Below, one piece after another: positions 46,036-57,431 of a stretch of 64,000 nt of DNA. Position 1 is the first letter of the stretch; each line of letters opens with the position of its first letter. This DNA is from Halioglobus sp. Lineage in GTDB: Bacteria > Pseudomonadota > Gammaproteobacteria > Pseudomonadales > Halieaceae. The stretch covers positions 1-64,000 of the forward strand of contig PABK01000008.1 in NCBI GenBank assembly GCA_002699145.1, in the 5' to 3' direction. The translations under genes were made by a program, and so were the position numbers. Below the pieces are notes generated by a model. It did no database searches, was not told the origin of the DNA, and saw nothing but the letters and a program-made list of their open reading frames with translations.

Positions 46036-46669
46036 TACATCGAGTGCCACCAAGCTGGTTCTGACAGGGTTAATGGAATCGCATGGCATAGATCCTGTCT
46101 GCATCTTCCTGGAAGACTACGGCCCCGGCAAGGGCAAGGTCACCGTGGAATGCTACGGGAAGGCCTGGTCAAGCTACTGGCCCGCCATGGGTGAAAGATC
46201 AGTGGCTGAATTTTTTGTAGGCTGCGCTGCGGGCTATGTGGCCAAGAAGTTTGGCCAGGTAGAGGACCGCACCTATGACTGGGATGCCATTTCTGATCAG
46301 CTGGGACAGCGCACGGGTTCTGAAGTCTATATCACCAATGAAGTAGAACTGGCCGACTACCGCACAGAACTGGAAGCCATATGGGGCAATGACTGGTGGA
46401 ATAATGTGCCCAAGCGCCCGCACCCTGACTATGTGTACCTGTGCAAGATCATCGCCGCCGCACAGGAAGGCGTCAGGGAATGGATGGGGCAGCCCCAGCC
46501 GGACTCCCAGGAAGTATCCACCAGCTTCCTAGGCGCGGTCACCGCCATGCGCCAGGCACAGCGGCAGTATTTCAGCACCAGGGACAAAACCTGGCTGGAT
46601 ACTTCCAAGGGCCTGGAAAAGCGGGTGGACCAGTACCTGGACGGCCTGGCCAGACCGGGGTTGTTCTGA
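46025..46669 (+). CDS. Hypothetical phage protein
   Basis: ORF in the operon with overlapping start. Confidence 0.5.
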   Translation: MQVNTSSATKLVLTGLMESHGIDPVCIFLEDYGPGKGKVTVECYGKAWSSYWPAMGERSVAEFFVGCAAGYVAKKFGQVEDRTYDWDAISDQLGQRTGSEVYITNEVELADYRTELEAIWGNDWWNNVPKRPHPDYVYLCKIIAAAQEGVREWMGQPQPDSQEVSTSFLGAVTAMRQAQRQYFSTRDKTWLDTSKGLEKRVDQYLDGLARPGLF

Positions 46670-47316
46670 TGGCTGACAAAAAGCAAAGGGCCTGGGTGGC
46701 GAGTGAAGACGGTGAAGGCCACAGCGTTGTGATCTTCCATCACCATGGGCTTGCCGCCAGGCGTGAGGGGGCCAATGCCCTGGGCATGGAATTTGATGAA
46801 GTGGAGTGCAAGCGGGCGCCACACTTTGACAGCTTTGCTGACCAGGGCCATGTGCCGCCGCTGGATCTGCTGAAGGCGGGCTGGTGGTTTGAATGCCACT
46901 CGTGCGGCCACCGAATCTGTGAAGATGAATACGACCTTGACCTGGTTGTCCAGACCGCAGACCAATTGGTGTTCTGCAATACCGCGTGCCAGCAGGTCCG
47001 CGCTACCAGGGTCCTGCAGGTGGATGAAGCGTTCAATAACTTCAAGGAAAAGGTGCAGGCGCACCGGCCAGATCTAACTTTCACCAGGTTCACTGGCGGC
47101 TATCCAATTCTCACACCCAGCGCGGACTTCAAGTTCAAGGGGTGCCGGTGGGGCGGCACCGCTAGGATGGCCCGGGATGGGAAGGTGGCCTGGTACATAG
47201 CGCAAGGGGACCGGGATGCCTGGGACCTGTATGAAGCGGGCCGGGCAATGGAACCACTGGAAACCACCCCACAGCCGCCCAGCGCAATGGACAGCTGGGC
47301 GGAAGGCGAACTGTGA
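46669..47316 (+). CDS. Hypothetical phage protein with Cys/His motif
   Basis: TGATG overlap; FECHSCGHRIC...FCNTACQQV zinc-binding-like. Confidence 0.55.
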   Translation: MADKKQRAWVASEDGEGHSVVIFHHHGLAARREGANALGMEFDEVECKRAPHFDSFADQGHVPPLDLLKAGWWFECHSCGHRICEDEYDLDLVVQTADQLVFCNTACQQVRATRVLQVDEAFNNFKEKVQAHRPDLTFTRFTGGYPILTPSADFKFKGCRWGGTARMARDGKVAWYIAQGDRDAWDLYEAGRAMEPLETTPQPPSAMDSWAEGEL

Positions 47317-47335
47317 AGCGGGAACAGTTTTCAGG

Positions 47336-47590
47336 ATGACCGTGGCACACCAGATGAAAGGCCAGCTGATCCTTGGCTCCAAGTTCCTGAAGAAGCACTT
47401 CCAGGCCGGATCGCGCATGACGAAGCGAGAGCTGGCCCAAAAGATACTGGACGGGACGATACCTGGCTGGGTCGAAGGCGAAACGGAAAACGGCACCCCC
47501 TGGGTCGATGAAGAATCCTGGCTGAACTCCTGGGGTCCGCCCGCGCCGATCACTGGACAGAAAACCAGTGTTGCGGACATGTGGTCCTAG
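47336..47590 (+). CDS. Small protein in excisionase position
   Basis: MTKRELAQKILDGTIPGWVEGETENGTPWVDEESWL; overlaps the integrase ORF start. Confidence 0.5.
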   Translation: MTVAHQMKGQLILGSKFLKKHFQAGSRMTKRELAQKILDGTIPGWVEGETENGTPWVDEESWLNSWGPPAPITGQKTSVADMWS

Positions 47591-48828
47591 TGTATGGTTT
47601 GCGAGCGCACACAACGATGGGAACCGTAACCATGCCCAGGCCTAAAAAGCCCAGGCTTGTGGATGGTATTGTCCTGCACGATCGCCTATTCCAGGACTGC
47701 AGGAAAAGACCAGGCCACTGGCGCTGGCGCCGACCCGATGGAACCTTTAAAACCTTTCGGGCAGACACCCCCGAGGAAGCCAACAGCCTTGTGGAAGCTG
47801 CTCTAAACTTCGACCCGCCGCCCACCGGCGCAACTATTCGAAAAGACTCGCTGGAAGCACTGGTGCCACTGTTCATCGAGCACCGGCAAAAACTAGACCC
47901 CAGCCTCAAACAAAAGACCAGCTGGAAGAACAGGCGCAATGCCCTCAAGGCCTTTGCCAGGTACTTCTCCGGCGTTGGCGTGGGCAAGATCTCCAGGCCC
48001 ATGATTGTCACCTGGTGGGAAGGGCTGACATTCCACCAGCAGAAACAACGGCACACCGAATGCCGCCGCCTCTTCAACTGGCTGATGGGCGAAGGCCTAT
48101 GCCCGCAGCTGGAATATAATCCGTTCACCACCGCCGATGACCGGCCCCGACTCATGCTCTCAGGACAGGCGCCCAAGGCCAGAATGCGAATGGACCGGGC
48201 GGACTTCTGGGCCATCTATCACCAGGCCGGCGAACTGGGGCTGGAAGGCCTGCAAATTGCAATGGGGATTAGCTTGACTACGTTCATGCGTGAGTCGGAC
48301 ATCCTGGCATTACGCCTCGACGAGGATCTGGAGGGGGACCTGCTGAAGAAGGTGATAAGCAAATCAGCACAGCAAAAAGGGTCTGCACGCGCCGCCAGGT
48401 TAAAATGGGATGTCGCAAACCATAGGCTGCTGAAGCAGCTTCTAGCCCGAGCCAGGGTGCTGTCCATAAAGCACTTCCGTTGCCCCTACGTGATATCCCA
48501 TCGCCCGCTAAAGAAGCGCCGGGGTGCAGCGAAGGACCACCCCTACCAAGTGACACGATGGCGCTTGGCTGAAATGTTCGCCGAAGCCAGAGACGCCACC
48601 AGACGGTGGGACATAATTCAGGAAGGGCGCACACCGCCCACCTTCCACGAAGTTAGATCACTGGCTGACAGGCTGGCCGTGGACGCGGGGTATGACATCA
48701 AGACAATCCAGGGCGTAATGGCGCACGAGAGTGACGTCACCACCAAAGACTACCTTGATGGACATCAGCTGCCGTTTGACCAGGTGGATATTGTGTTTAC
48801 TGAAGAAATGATTGGGGGATCCTTTTAA
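47581..48828 (+). CDS. int: Tyrosine-recombinase integrase (true start probably 47617 or 47632)
   Basis: TTFMRESDILAL, PPTFHEVRSLA (HxxR), VMAHESDVTTKDYLD (catalytic Tyr). Confidence 0.93.
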   Translation: MVLVYGLRAHTTMGTVTMPRPKKPRLVDGIVLHDRLFQDCRKRPGHWRWRRPDGTFKTFRADTPEEANSLVEAALNFDPPPTGATIRKDSLEALVPLFIEHRQKLDPSLKQKTSWKNRRNALKAFARYFSGVGVGKISRPMIVTWWEGLTFHQQKQRHTECRRLFNWLMGEGLCPQLEYNPFTTADDRPRLMLSGQAPKARMRMDRADFWAIYHQAGELGLEGLQIAMGISLTTFMRESDILALRLDEDLEGDLLKKVISKSAQQKGSARAARLKWDVANHRLLKQLLARARVLSIKHFRCPYVISHRPLKKRRGAAKDHPYQVTRWRLAEMFAEARDATRRWDIIQEGRTPPTFHEVRSLADRLAVDAGYDIKTIQGVMAHESDVTTKDYLDGHQLPFDQVDIVFTEEMIGGSF

Positions 48829-49106
48829 TGAAGAAAACCACCACCTGCCGCGGATTCAGAGTGTATGAATTCTATGACAGGAATGGGGAAGCCTGCAGCC
48901 TGCAGGCCAGCAGCGTTGCCACAGAAAGCCTAATCTGGCTTGGCACTGATGACGCCAAGCCACAAGTTCTGGTGGCCGGGCAAGGGTGGCAGCCAATCGC
49001 GATGCCGGAAGACTACATGGCCACAACCAGGATGCACCTGGACCGCAAGACAGTGGCCAGGCTTCTGCCAAAGCTGATCAGGTTTGCAATTCTTGGCCGG
49101 ATCTGA
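48828..49106 (+). CDS. Hypothetical phage protein downstream of int
   Basis: TAATG overlap with the integrase. Confidence 0.55.
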   Translation: MKKTTTCRGFRVYEFYDRNGEACSLQASSVATESLIWLGTDDAKPQVLVAGQGWQPIAMPEDYMATTRMHLDRKTVARLLPKLIRFAILGRI

Positions 49107-49113
49107 AAAAGAT

Positions 49114-49147
49114 GAAGGGCGCCCGGCGGGAAAGCCGGGCGCCCTTC
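49114..49147. terminator. Perfect hairpin between the int operon and attR
   Basis: gaagggcgcccggc-gggaaa-gccgggcgcccttc. Confidence 0.7.
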
Positions 49148-49308
49148 GTGCGCACACAACACCCTGGGATGGGCGCCGTGTTCTTTTCACCAGATCAATT
49201 TTTCCTTCCTCAAATGAGGCGCCAATTATTGATCTGGCCGAGTTTGTGTTCAGGGTTTGTGTTCAGTTAGTGTTCAGTTAGTGGCCCTTAACCCTGAAAG
49301 CATTGGAA

Positions 49309-49354
49309 TTGGTCGGGACGACAGGATTTGAACCTGTGACCACCACACCCCCAG
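49309..49354. repeat. attR: 46-bp direct repeat (prophage right boundary)
   Basis: Identical to 237-282. Confidence 0.95.
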
Positions 49355-49386
49355 TGTGGTGCGCTACCAGACTGCGCTACGCCCCG
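49310..49386 (-). tRNA. tRNA-Pro (anticodon GGG), intact, CCA encoded
   Basis: CGGGGCGTAGCGCAGTCTGGTAGCGCACCACACTGGGGGTGTGGTGGTCACAGGTTCAAATCCTGTCGTCCCGACCA folds as a cloverleaf. Confidence 0.96.
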
Positions 49387-49443
49387 GATACGCCTGAAGT
49401 GGCGAGGGCGGCATTATACTCAATCAGCGGGGTGTAACAAAGG

Positions 49444-49809
49444 CTATTTGCCGGGCCGCAGGACTTTCAGTACGTCCTCCAGTTCCTCGATCGTTTCCTT
49501 GATCACCGCCTGCATTTCCACGGTCATGGTGCCCGCGCCGCCCTCGTCGGACATGCGCTGGCGGGCGCCGCCGATGGTGTAGCCCTGATCGTAGAGCAGG
49601 CCGCGGATCTGGCGGATGGTGAGGACGTCCTCGCGCTGGTAGTAGCGGCGGTTACCGCGGCGCTTGACCGGCTTGAGCTGGGGAAACTCCTGCTCCCAGT
49701 AGCGCAGCACATGCGGTTTTACCGCGCACAGCTCGCTGACTTCCCCGATGGTGAAATAGCGCTTGCCGGGGATGGCCGGCAGCTCATTGTTGTTCGTCGG
49801 TTCCAGCAT
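49444..49809 (-). CDS. MerR-family transcriptional regulator
   Basis: [47 protein letters not shown]. Confidence 0.95.
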   Translation of the reverse strand: MLEPTNNNELPAIPGKRYFTIGEVSELCAVKPHVLRYWEQEFPQLKPVKRRGNRRYYQREDVLTIRQIRGLLYDQGYTIGGARQRMSDEGGAGTMTVEMQAVIKETIEELEDVLKVLRPGK

Positions 49810-50092
49810 ATTCTTCTACTCGGGCCTTGAGCTTCTGGCCGGGCCGGAAAGTGACCACGCGGCGCGCGGAGATGGGAATCTCCTCGCCCGTCTTGGGATT
49901 GCGACCGGGCCGCTGGCTCTTGTCGCGCAAATCGAAATTGCCGAAGCCGGACAGCTTGACCTGTTCGTTGTTCTCCAGGCAGCAGCGAATCTCTTCGAAG
50001 AAAAGCTCCACTATCTCCTTGGCTTCCCTCTTGTTGAGACCCAGCTCTTCGAACAGGCGCTCGGCCATCTCGGATTTCGTCAGAGCGGTCAT
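49784..50092 (-). CDS. ihfA: Integration host factor subunit alpha
   Basis: [36 protein letters not shown]...[29 protein letters not shown]. Confidence 0.98.
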   Translation of the reverse strand: MTALTKSEMAERLFEELGLNKREAKEIVELFFEEIRCCLENNEQVKLSGFGNFDLRDKSQRPGRNPKTGEEIPISARRVVTFRPGQKLKARVEEYAGTDEQQ

Positions 50093-50102
50093 CTTCCCTT
50101 AC

Positions 50103-52478
50103 CTAGTTCCTAAGCTCGGCCTTATAATTTTTTTCCAGCAGATCAATGACTTGACCCACGGCAGGATTCACATCCTCATCGCCAAGAGTGCGCGATTGAT
50201 CGCGGAAAGTCAAACCTACGGCCAGGCTTTTTCGTTTAGGATCAATGCCTTTGCCGGTGTACACATCAAACAGCGTTAAGTCTGTCAGGTAAACGCCCGC
50301 GGCGGATCGCACTTCCCCGAGCAACTGCGCCACGGGCACCTCGCGATCCACCACGAAGGCCAGATCGCGCCGTATTTCGGGGTATTTGGACATTTCCGAG
50401 AAGCGCGGCAGCGCGCTGTCCAGTACCGCCTCGAGATCGAGTTCACTGGCGTACAGCGGCGCGTCCAGGCCCAGCTGCGCCGCCGCGGAGGGATGCAGGG
50501 CGCCGATCACGCCAATCTCCTGCCCCTTTCGGGTTATGCGCGCGGTCTGGCCCGGGTGCAGGCCGGCGCGCTGCCCCGCGGCAAATTCGAACGACGCCGC
50601 GTCCCGCCCCAGGTTCAGCAGGCTCTGCAGGTCGCCCTTGAGGTCGAAGAAATCGCTGGCGCCGGTGGCGTTGGCCCAGGACTCCGACTGGCGCGGGCCG
50701 GTCATCACCATGGCCAGGGTCGGCACCTGGCGCAGGCCGTCCGGCCCGGGCAGGAAGCGCAGCCCGCACTCGTACAGGCGCACCCGCGACTGCTGGCGGT
50801 TGACGTTGCGCAGCACCGCGCCGACCAGGCCGGGCAGCAGGCTGGTGCGCATCACCGCCATGTCGGCGGAGATCGGGTTGGCCAGGGCCACCGGGGCCAG
50901 TTCGGGGTCGAAGATCGCCTGCAGCGCCGGGTCGACAAAACTGTAGGTGATCGCCTCGCGGTAGTCGCGCCCGCCCAGGTGGCGCCGCAGGTGACGCAGG
51001 GACAGGCGCGCCTCGTCGTGCCGGGTGATGCTCAGGTCGGCGCGGATGCTGCTCTGCGGCAGGCGGTTGTAGCCGTAGACCCGCGCCAGCTCCTCCAGCA
51101 GGTCGGCCTCGATGGCGATGTCGAAGCGCCAGCTCGGCACCGTGCAGGTCCAGCCACCGTCGATGGCGGTGACGCCCAGGCCCAGCCCGCTGAGGATGCG
51201 TTCGACCTCGGCGGCCGGCAGCTCGAAGCCGAGCAGCTTGCCGATACGCGCGGCGCGCAGGGTCACGTCGGGGCGCTGCGGCATGGCCTCGTCCGCGGTC
51301 TGTTCGATGATCGGTCCGGCCTGCCCGCCGACGATCTCCAGCAGCAGCTGCGTGGCGCGCTCCATGGCCTGCACCTGCAGGGCGAAGTCAACGCCGCGCT
51401 CGAAGCGGTGCGAGGCGTCGGTGTGCATGCCGAAGGCCCGCGCCTTGCCGGCGATCAGCTCGGGTGTGAAGAACGCCGCTTCCATGAACAGATTGCTGGT
51501 GTCGGCGCGCACGGCGCTGTGCTCACCGCCCATGATGCCCGCCAGCGCCGCCGCGCCGTCGTGGTCGGCGATCACCAGGTTGTCCTCGTGCAGTTCGACC
51601 TCGCTGCCGTCGAGCAGGCGCAGTTTTTCTCCGGCCTGCGCGCAGCGCACACGGATGCCGCCGCGCAGCCGGTCGAAATCGAAGGCGTGCATGGGCTGGC
51701 CCAGTTCGAGCATGACGTAGTTGGTCACATCCACCACGGCGTCGATGGAGCGCAGGCCGCTGCGGCGCAGCTTCTCCTGCATCCACAGCGGGCTGGGGCG
51801 TGACAGGTCCACGCCGCGAATGACGCGGCCGACGAAGTGCGGGCAGCGCTGCGGCGCGAGCAGCTCCACCGGGAATGTCTCGTCCAGGGTGGGCGCCACC
51901 GGCGCGCAGGATACCGCCTGCACCGCGCAGTCGTTGAGCAGGCCCACCTCGCGGGCGATGCCGCGTACGCCCAGGCAGTCGGCGCGGTTCGGCGTCAAGC
52001 CGATTTCCAGCACCGTGTCGTCCAGGCCGAGGTAGTCGCGCAGGTCCGCGCCCACCGGCGCGTCGGCGGCCAGTTCCATCAGGCCCTCGTTGGCCTCGGA
52101 CAGGCCCAGTTCGGCCTCGGCGCAGAGCATACCCTGGGATTCCACGCCGCGCAGCTTGGCCTGCTTGATGCGGAAGTCGCCGGGGAGTACACCGCCGACC
52201 GTCGCCAGCGGCGCCTTCAGCCCGGCGCGGGCGTTGGGCGCGCCGCAGACAATCTGCAGTTCCTGCGCGCCGCTGCTGACGCGGCACACGCGCAGGCGGT
52301 CGGCGTCCGGGTGCGGCGCGGCCTCGAGGATCTCCCCCACCACGACGCCGCTGAACTCACCGGCGACCGGCTCCAGCGCCTCGATTTCCAGGCCGGCCAT
52401 GGTCAATTGCCGGGCCAGGGTGTCCGTATCGATCGCCGGGTCGACCCATTCGCGCAACCACTGTTCACTGATTTTCAC
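50103..52478 (-). CDS. pheT: Phenylalanyl-tRNA synthetase beta subunit
   Basis: MKISEQWLREWVDPAIDTDTLARQLTMAGLEIEA; synteny. Confidence 0.98.
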   Translation of the reverse strand: MKISEQWLREWVDPAIDTDTLARQLTMAGLEIEALEPVAGEFSGVVVGEILEAAPHPDADRLRVCRVSSGAQELQIVCGAPNARAGLKAPLATVGGVLPGDFRIKQAKLRGVESQGMLCAEAELGLSEANEGLMELAADAPVGADLRDYLGLDDTVLEIGLTPNRADCLGVRGIAREVGLLNDCAVQAVSCAPVAPTLDETFPVELLAPQRCPHFVGRVIRGVDLSRPSPLWMQEKLRRSGLRSIDAVVDVTNYVMLELGQPMHAFDFDRLRGGIRVRCAQAGEKLRLLDGSEVELHEDNLVIADHDGAAALAGIMGGEHSAVRADTSNLFMEAAFFTPELIAGKARAFGMHTDASHRFERGVDFALQVQAMERATQLLLEIVGGQAGPIIEQTADEAMPQRPDVTLRAARIGKLLGFELPAAEVERILSGLGLGVTAIDGGWTCTVPSWRFDIAIEADLLEELARVYGYNRLPQSSIRADLSITRHDEARLSLRHLRRHLGGRDYREAITYSFVDPALQAIFDPELAPVALANPISADMAVMRTSLLPGLVGAVLRNVNRQQSRVRLYECGLRFLPGPDGLRQVPTLAMVMTGPRQSESWANATGASDFFDLKGDLQSLLNLGRDAASFEFAAGQRAGLHPGQTARITRKGQEIGVIGALHPSAAAQLGLDAPLYASELDLEAVLDSALPRFSEMSKYPEIRRDLAFVVDREVPVAQLLGEVRSAAGVYLTDLTLFDVYTGKGIDPKRKSLAVGLTFRDQSRTLGDEDVNPAVGQVIDLLEKNYKAELRN

Positions 52479-52501
52479 TGTCTACTCCACCTGGAAACGG
52501 G

Positions 52502-53660
<1,159 letters not shown>

Positions 53661-53671
53661 TCGCTGCTGTC

Positions 53672-53752
53672 GTCACCCCCGCGGAAGCGGGGGTCCATCG
53701 TTCGGCTTCCAGCCAGCGCCTTCACTGGATTCCCGCCTACGCGGGAATGACG
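53672..53752. repeat. REP-like intergenic element (paired inverted hairpins)
   Basis: tcacccccgcggaagcgggggtcca...tggattcccgcctacgcgggaatgacg. Confidence 0.75.
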
Positions 53753-53771
53753 TAAATCTTGAGTATCAAAA

Positions 53772-53863
53772 TGACGCCTGTCGTAACTACTAATTGACGC
53801 CTGTCGTACCTATAAATCGACGCCTGTTGTCCCTACAAATCAACGCCTGCTGCACCTGGAAAA
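53772..53863. repeat. Four imperfect 23-bp tandem repeats
   Basis: TGACGCCTGTCGTAACTACTAAT / TGACGCCTGTCGTACCTATAAAT / CGACGCCTGTTGTCCCTACAAAT / CAACGCCTGCTGCACCTGGAAAA. Confidence 0.85.
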
Positions 53864-53881
53864 AACGCGTGCCGAAACAAC

Positions 53882-53913
53882 AAAAAAGGGAAAGAGCAGC
53901 GCCCTTTCCCTTT
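53882..53913 (-). terminator. Rho-independent terminator/attenuator between rplT and pheS
   Basis: aaagggaaag-agcagcgcc-ctttcccttt with a T-run on the minus strand. Confidence 0.75.
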
Positions 53914-53972
53914 GGTTGTAACGTGTAGCCAGCGATCCGCGGGAATAAACAACAGCCCGCGGCCGGGGTGGG

Positions 53973-54329
53973 CTAGGCCAGTGAGGCCTTCGCTCGCTCC
54001 ACGATCGCTGCAAAAGCCGGCTTGTCGTGCACCGCCAGGTCCGCCAGCACGCGGCGATCCAGGGCGATATCGGCCTTTTTCAGGCCGTTGATAAGACGGC
54101 TGTAGCTGAGGCCATTGGCGCGTGACTGCGCGTTGATCCGCGTGATCCACAGCGCGCGGAACTGGCGCTTGCGCTGGCGGCGGTCACGGTAGGCGTACTG
54201 TCCTGCCTTGGTAACGGCCTGCTTGGCGACACGGAACACACGGCTGCGGGCACCGTAGTAACCCTTGGCCTGCTGCAGAATTTTCTTGTGACGGCGATGT
54301 GCCACCACACCACGTTTTACGCGAGGCAT
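53973..54329 (-). CDS. rplT: 50S ribosomal protein L20
   Basis: [39 protein letters not shown]. Confidence 0.99.
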   Translation of the reverse strand: MPRVKRGVVAHRRHKKILQQAKGYYGARSRVFRVAKQAVTKAGQYAYRDRRQRKRQFRALWITRINAQSRANGLSYSRLINGLKKADIALDRRVLADLAVHDKPAFAAIVERAKASLA

Positions 54330-54359
54330 AAGTCTTCTCCTTTCCGGTTCGGTTAAGCG

Positions 54360-54554
54360 TTACTTGGCACGCAGCATGCGATCGATCAGGACCTCATCAC
54401 GCTTGTGAATGAGAGAGGTCCCACGCAGCTGGCGCTTACGCTTGGTCGTCATCTTGGTCAGGATGTGACTCTTGTTCGCGCTCTTGCGCTTGTAACCACC
54501 GGCGGTTTTCTTGAACCGCTTGGCAGCGCCTGAGTGAATTTTTGCTTTGGGCAT
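54360..54554 (-). CDS. rpmI: 50S ribosomal protein L35
   Basis: [45 protein letters not shown]. Confidence 0.98.
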   Translation of the reverse strand: MPKAKIHSGAAKRFKKTAGGYKRKSANKSHILTKMTTKRKRQLRGTSLIHKRDEVLIDRMLRAK

Positions 54555-54639
54555 GTCAATTACTCCGCATTTGCAATGAGTTGTTTCGAGATACTGGGGC
54601 ATTCACGGGCCGTCAGTTCTCAGCGTTTTAAAGAACCAG

Positions 54640-54669
54640 AGCTTTTCTGGGGTCAGCTTTTCTGGGGTC
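54640..54669. repeat. Tandem duplication of the 15-mer AGCTTTTCTGGGGTC
   Basis: 54640-54654 and 54655-54669 identical. Confidence 0.85.
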
Positions 54670-54715
54670 AGGTCTTACAATTCACAGCATGCTGTGAATT
54701 GTAAGACCTGACCCC
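54664..54715. repeat. Perfect 52-bp palindrome GGGGTCAGGTCTTACAATTCACAGCATGCTGTGAATTGTAAGACCTGACCCC
   Basis: Every base pairs about the 54689/54690 centre. Confidence 0.95.
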
Positions 54716-54727
54716 GTCCTTTCCCGC

Positions 54728-55252
54728 TCAGTTCTTTTTCTTGGGGGCGATTACCATGGTGAGTTGCCGGCCTTCCATTTTCGGGAATTGCTCGACAGAA
54801 CCCAACTCGGCCAGGTCGGCTTCCACTCGCTTGAGCAGTTCCATGCCGATCTCCTGGTGGGCCATTTCACGTCCGCGATACCGCAGGGTGACTTTGGCCT
54901 TGTCGCCGTTTTCAAGGAAACGTACCAGGTTGCGTAGTTTTACCTGGTAATCCCCTTCTTCCGTCCCTGGACGAAACTTGATCTCTTTTACCTGTGTCCG
55001 TTTCTGCCGCTTCCGTTGCGCAGAGCGTTGTTTCTTCGACTCGAACACGTGCTTGCCGTAGTCCATGACCTTGCACACTGCGGGGTCAGAATCAGCAATC
55101 AGCACCAGGTCCATGCTCGCCGCCTCGGCGGCCGCCTGTGCTTCTCTCAACGGCACGATGCCGACCTGTTCTCCGTCGGCCCCGACCAGTCGGACCGGGT
55201 CGGCCGTTATCTGGTCATTGATCAGTGCTTTCTTACCGCTGTCCTTCTTAAT
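54728..55252 (-). CDS. infC: Translation initiation factor IF-3 (AUU start)
   Basis: [37 protein letters not shown]...; start read as ATT overlapping the thrS stop. Confidence 0.97.
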   Translation of the reverse strand: MKKDSGKKALINDQITADPVRLVGADGEQVGIVPLREAQAAAEAASMDLVLIADSDPAVCKVMDYGKHVFESKKQRSAQRKRQKRTQVKEIKFRPGTEEGDYQVKLRNLVRFLENGDKAKVTLRYRGREMAHQEIGMELLKRVEADLAELGSVEQFPKMEGRQLTMVIAPKKKN

Positions 55253-57191
55253 GCTGGCTCTCCAATGAGTTCTCCAATGCAATACGACCGCGACATGCCA
55301 CATCGTCCGCGAGGAGCGCGCTGAACGCGTCGAGATCCATGGATCCCAGGTCCTCACCACGACGGGCACGCACGGCCACAGTCTGTGATTCCACTTCTTT
55401 GTCCCCGACCACGAGCAGGTAGGGAACCCTCAGAATCGTGTGCTCGCGGATTTTAAAGCCGATTTTTTCGTTTCTCAAGTCCGAAATCACCCGAAACCCC
55501 TTGTTTTTCAAGGAATCTTCCACATTTTTCGCGTAATCGGCCTGTTTGTCGGTGATATTCAGCACCACTGCCTGGTTCGGCGCCAGCCAGGTGGGAAACG
55601 CGCCTTCATAGTGCTCGATCAGAATCCCGATGAAACGCTCGAAGGAACCGAGGATGGCGCGGTGCAGCATCACCGGCACCTGGCGCGAACCGTCCTCGGC
55701 CACGTATTGCGCGTCCAGGCGCCCCGGGGTGGAGAAATCCACCTGGATGGTGCCCAGTTGCCACACCCGGCCGATGCAGTCTTTCAGGGAAAACTCGATC
55801 TTCGGGCCGTAAAACGCGCCCTCCCCGGGCAGTTCCTCCCAGGGCAGTCCGTGCGCATCCAGCGCCTGGGCCAGGGCCTGCTCCGCCTGGTCCCACACCG
55901 CGTCCGAACCGACGCGCTTTTCCGGCCGGGTGGACAGGCGGTAGATCACCTCGGAAAACCCAAAGTCCGCATACACCTCGTGCAGGAAGTCGATGAAATC
56001 GGCGACTTCCGCCTGGATCTGCGCTTCCGTGCAGAAAATGTGCGCGTCGTCCTGCACGAAACCGCGCACGCGCATAATGCCGTGCAGCGACCCCGAGGGC
56101 TCGCTGCGGTGGCAGGAGCCGAATTCGGCCAGGCGCAGCGGCAGGTCGCGGTAGGATTTCAGGCCCTGGTTGAAGACCTGCACGTGACAGGGACAGTTCA
56201 TCGGCTTGACCGCGAACTCGCGTTCGTCCGCGCTGAGCGTGAACATGTCATCGCCGAACTTGTCCGCGTGGCCGGACTTCTCCCACAGCGACATGTCCAC
56301 CAGCTGCGGCGTGCGGATCTCCTGGTAACCGTGCTCGATCTGGCGCTGGCGCATGTACTGCTCCAGCGTCTGGTAAATACTCCAGCCCGCCGGGTGCCAG
56401 AACACCATGCCCGGCGCCTCCTCCTGCAGGTGGAACAGGTCCAGTTTCTTAGCGATCTTGCGGTGGTCGCGCTTCTCCGCCTCCTCGATACGGCGCAGGT
56501 AGGCCTTGAGCTCTTTCTTGTCCGCCCAGGCGGTGCCGTAGACGCGCTGTAGCATCTCGTTCTTCGCGTCGCCGCGCCAGTAGGCGCCGGCCACCTTGGT
56601 CAGCTTGAACACCTTGAGCTTGCCGGTACTGGGCACGTGGGGGCCGCGGCACAGGTCCATCCACGGACCCTGCTTGTAGATGGTGATCTCCTCGTCCTCG
56701 GGCAGTTCCTCGATGATCTGCACCTTGTAGTGCTCGCCCATGTTGCGGAAGATCTCCACCGCCTTCTCTCGGCTGGCGACGATGCGCTCCACCGGCAGGT
56801 CGTCGCGCACCAGTTCGGCCATGCGCTGCTCGATCTTTTCCAGGTCCTCGGGCGTGAAGGTGTGCCCGGTGGCGAAATCGTAGTAGAAGCCGTCCTCGAT
56901 CACCGGGCCGATGGTGACCTGGGTGCCGGGGTAAAGCTCCTGCACGGCCATGGCCAGCAGGTGCGCGGTGGAGTGGCGAATCACCTCCAGGCCGGCCGCG
57001 TCCTTCGCGGTGATGATGGCCAGTTCGGCGTCGTGCTCGACGACGTAGGAGGTATCCACCTCGCGCCCGTCGACCACGCCGGCCAGGGCGGCCTTGGCCA
57101 GGCCGGGGCCTATATCGGCGGCGACATCGTGTACGGAAACGGGTTGGTCGAAACTGCGTTGGCTGCCGTCGGGCAGGGTGATAACAGGCAT
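55248..57191 (-). CDS. thrS: Threonyl-tRNA synthetase
   Basis: [48 protein letters not shown]; synteny. Confidence 0.99.
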   Translation of the reverse strand: MPVITLPDGSQRSFDQPVSVHDVAADIGPGLAKAALAGVVDGREVDTSYVVEHDAELAIITAKDAAGLEVIRHSTAHLLAMAVQELYPGTQVTIGPVIEDGFYYDFATGHTFTPEDLEKIEQRMAELVRDDLPVERIVASREKAVEIFRNMGEHYKVQIIEELPEDEEITIYKQGPWMDLCRGPHVPSTGKLKVFKLTKVAGAYWRGDAKNEMLQRVYGTAWADKKELKAYLRRIEEAEKRDHRKIAKKLDLFHLQEEAPGMVFWHPAGWSIYQTLEQYMRQRQIEHGYQEIRTPQLVDMSLWEKSGHADKFGDDMFTLSADEREFAVKPMNCPCHVQVFNQGLKSYRDLPLRLAEFGSCHRSEPSGSLHGIMRVRGFVQDDAHIFCTEAQIQAEVADFIDFLHEVYADFGFSEVIYRLSTRPEKRVGSDAVWDQAEQALAQALDAHGLPWEELPGEGAFYGPKIEFSLKDCIGRVWQLGTIQVDFSTPGRLDAQYVAEDGSRQVPVMLHRAILGSFERFIGILIEHYEGAFPTWLAPNQAVVLNITDKQADYAKNVEDSLKNKGFRVISDLRNEKIGFKIREHTILRVPYLLVVGDKEVESQTVAVRARRGEDLGSMDLDAFSALLADDVACRGRIALENSLESQH

Positions 57192-57431
57192 GCGCTTTCC
57201 TTATTCCAGTGGTGACCCCTACCAAAGGCCACGTGGTTCAACTGCGTGGGCGGCCGACAGGCGCCCTGTGATCGAGGCGCGCATTCTAGCACAGAATCCC
57301 GCGGCGACCACGGCCAGTGCGCGTCAGCAAATTTGACAGACGCCGTACCGCCGGGACTACCCGTGCCGGTTGACGGCGGCCGCGCGGCCGCGGCCTCTCG
57401 GCCAGGCAGGCCGGGAACGCAATTAACAGGC

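Larger units (their letters stand above)
237..49354. mobile_element. Integrated lambda-like prophage
   Basis: 46-bp direct repeats at both ends in a tRNA gene; integrase next to attR; terminase, portal, capsid, tail, lysis, repressor and replication genes between. Confidence 0.95.

Noticed and set aside
50493-51803. 436-aa plus-strand ORF opposite pheT
   Set aside because: Antisense to a clear pheT; His/Gln/Arg-rich low-complexity translation typical of GC-rich shadow ORFs
53882-53973. pheM-like Phe-rich leader peptide upstream of the pheS attenuator
   Set aside because: No ATG-started short ORF with Phe run was found between rplT stop and the hairpin; only the terminator is supported
55440-56552. 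370-aa plus-strand ORF opposite thrS
   Set aside because: Antisense to unmistakable thrS; no recognisable motif
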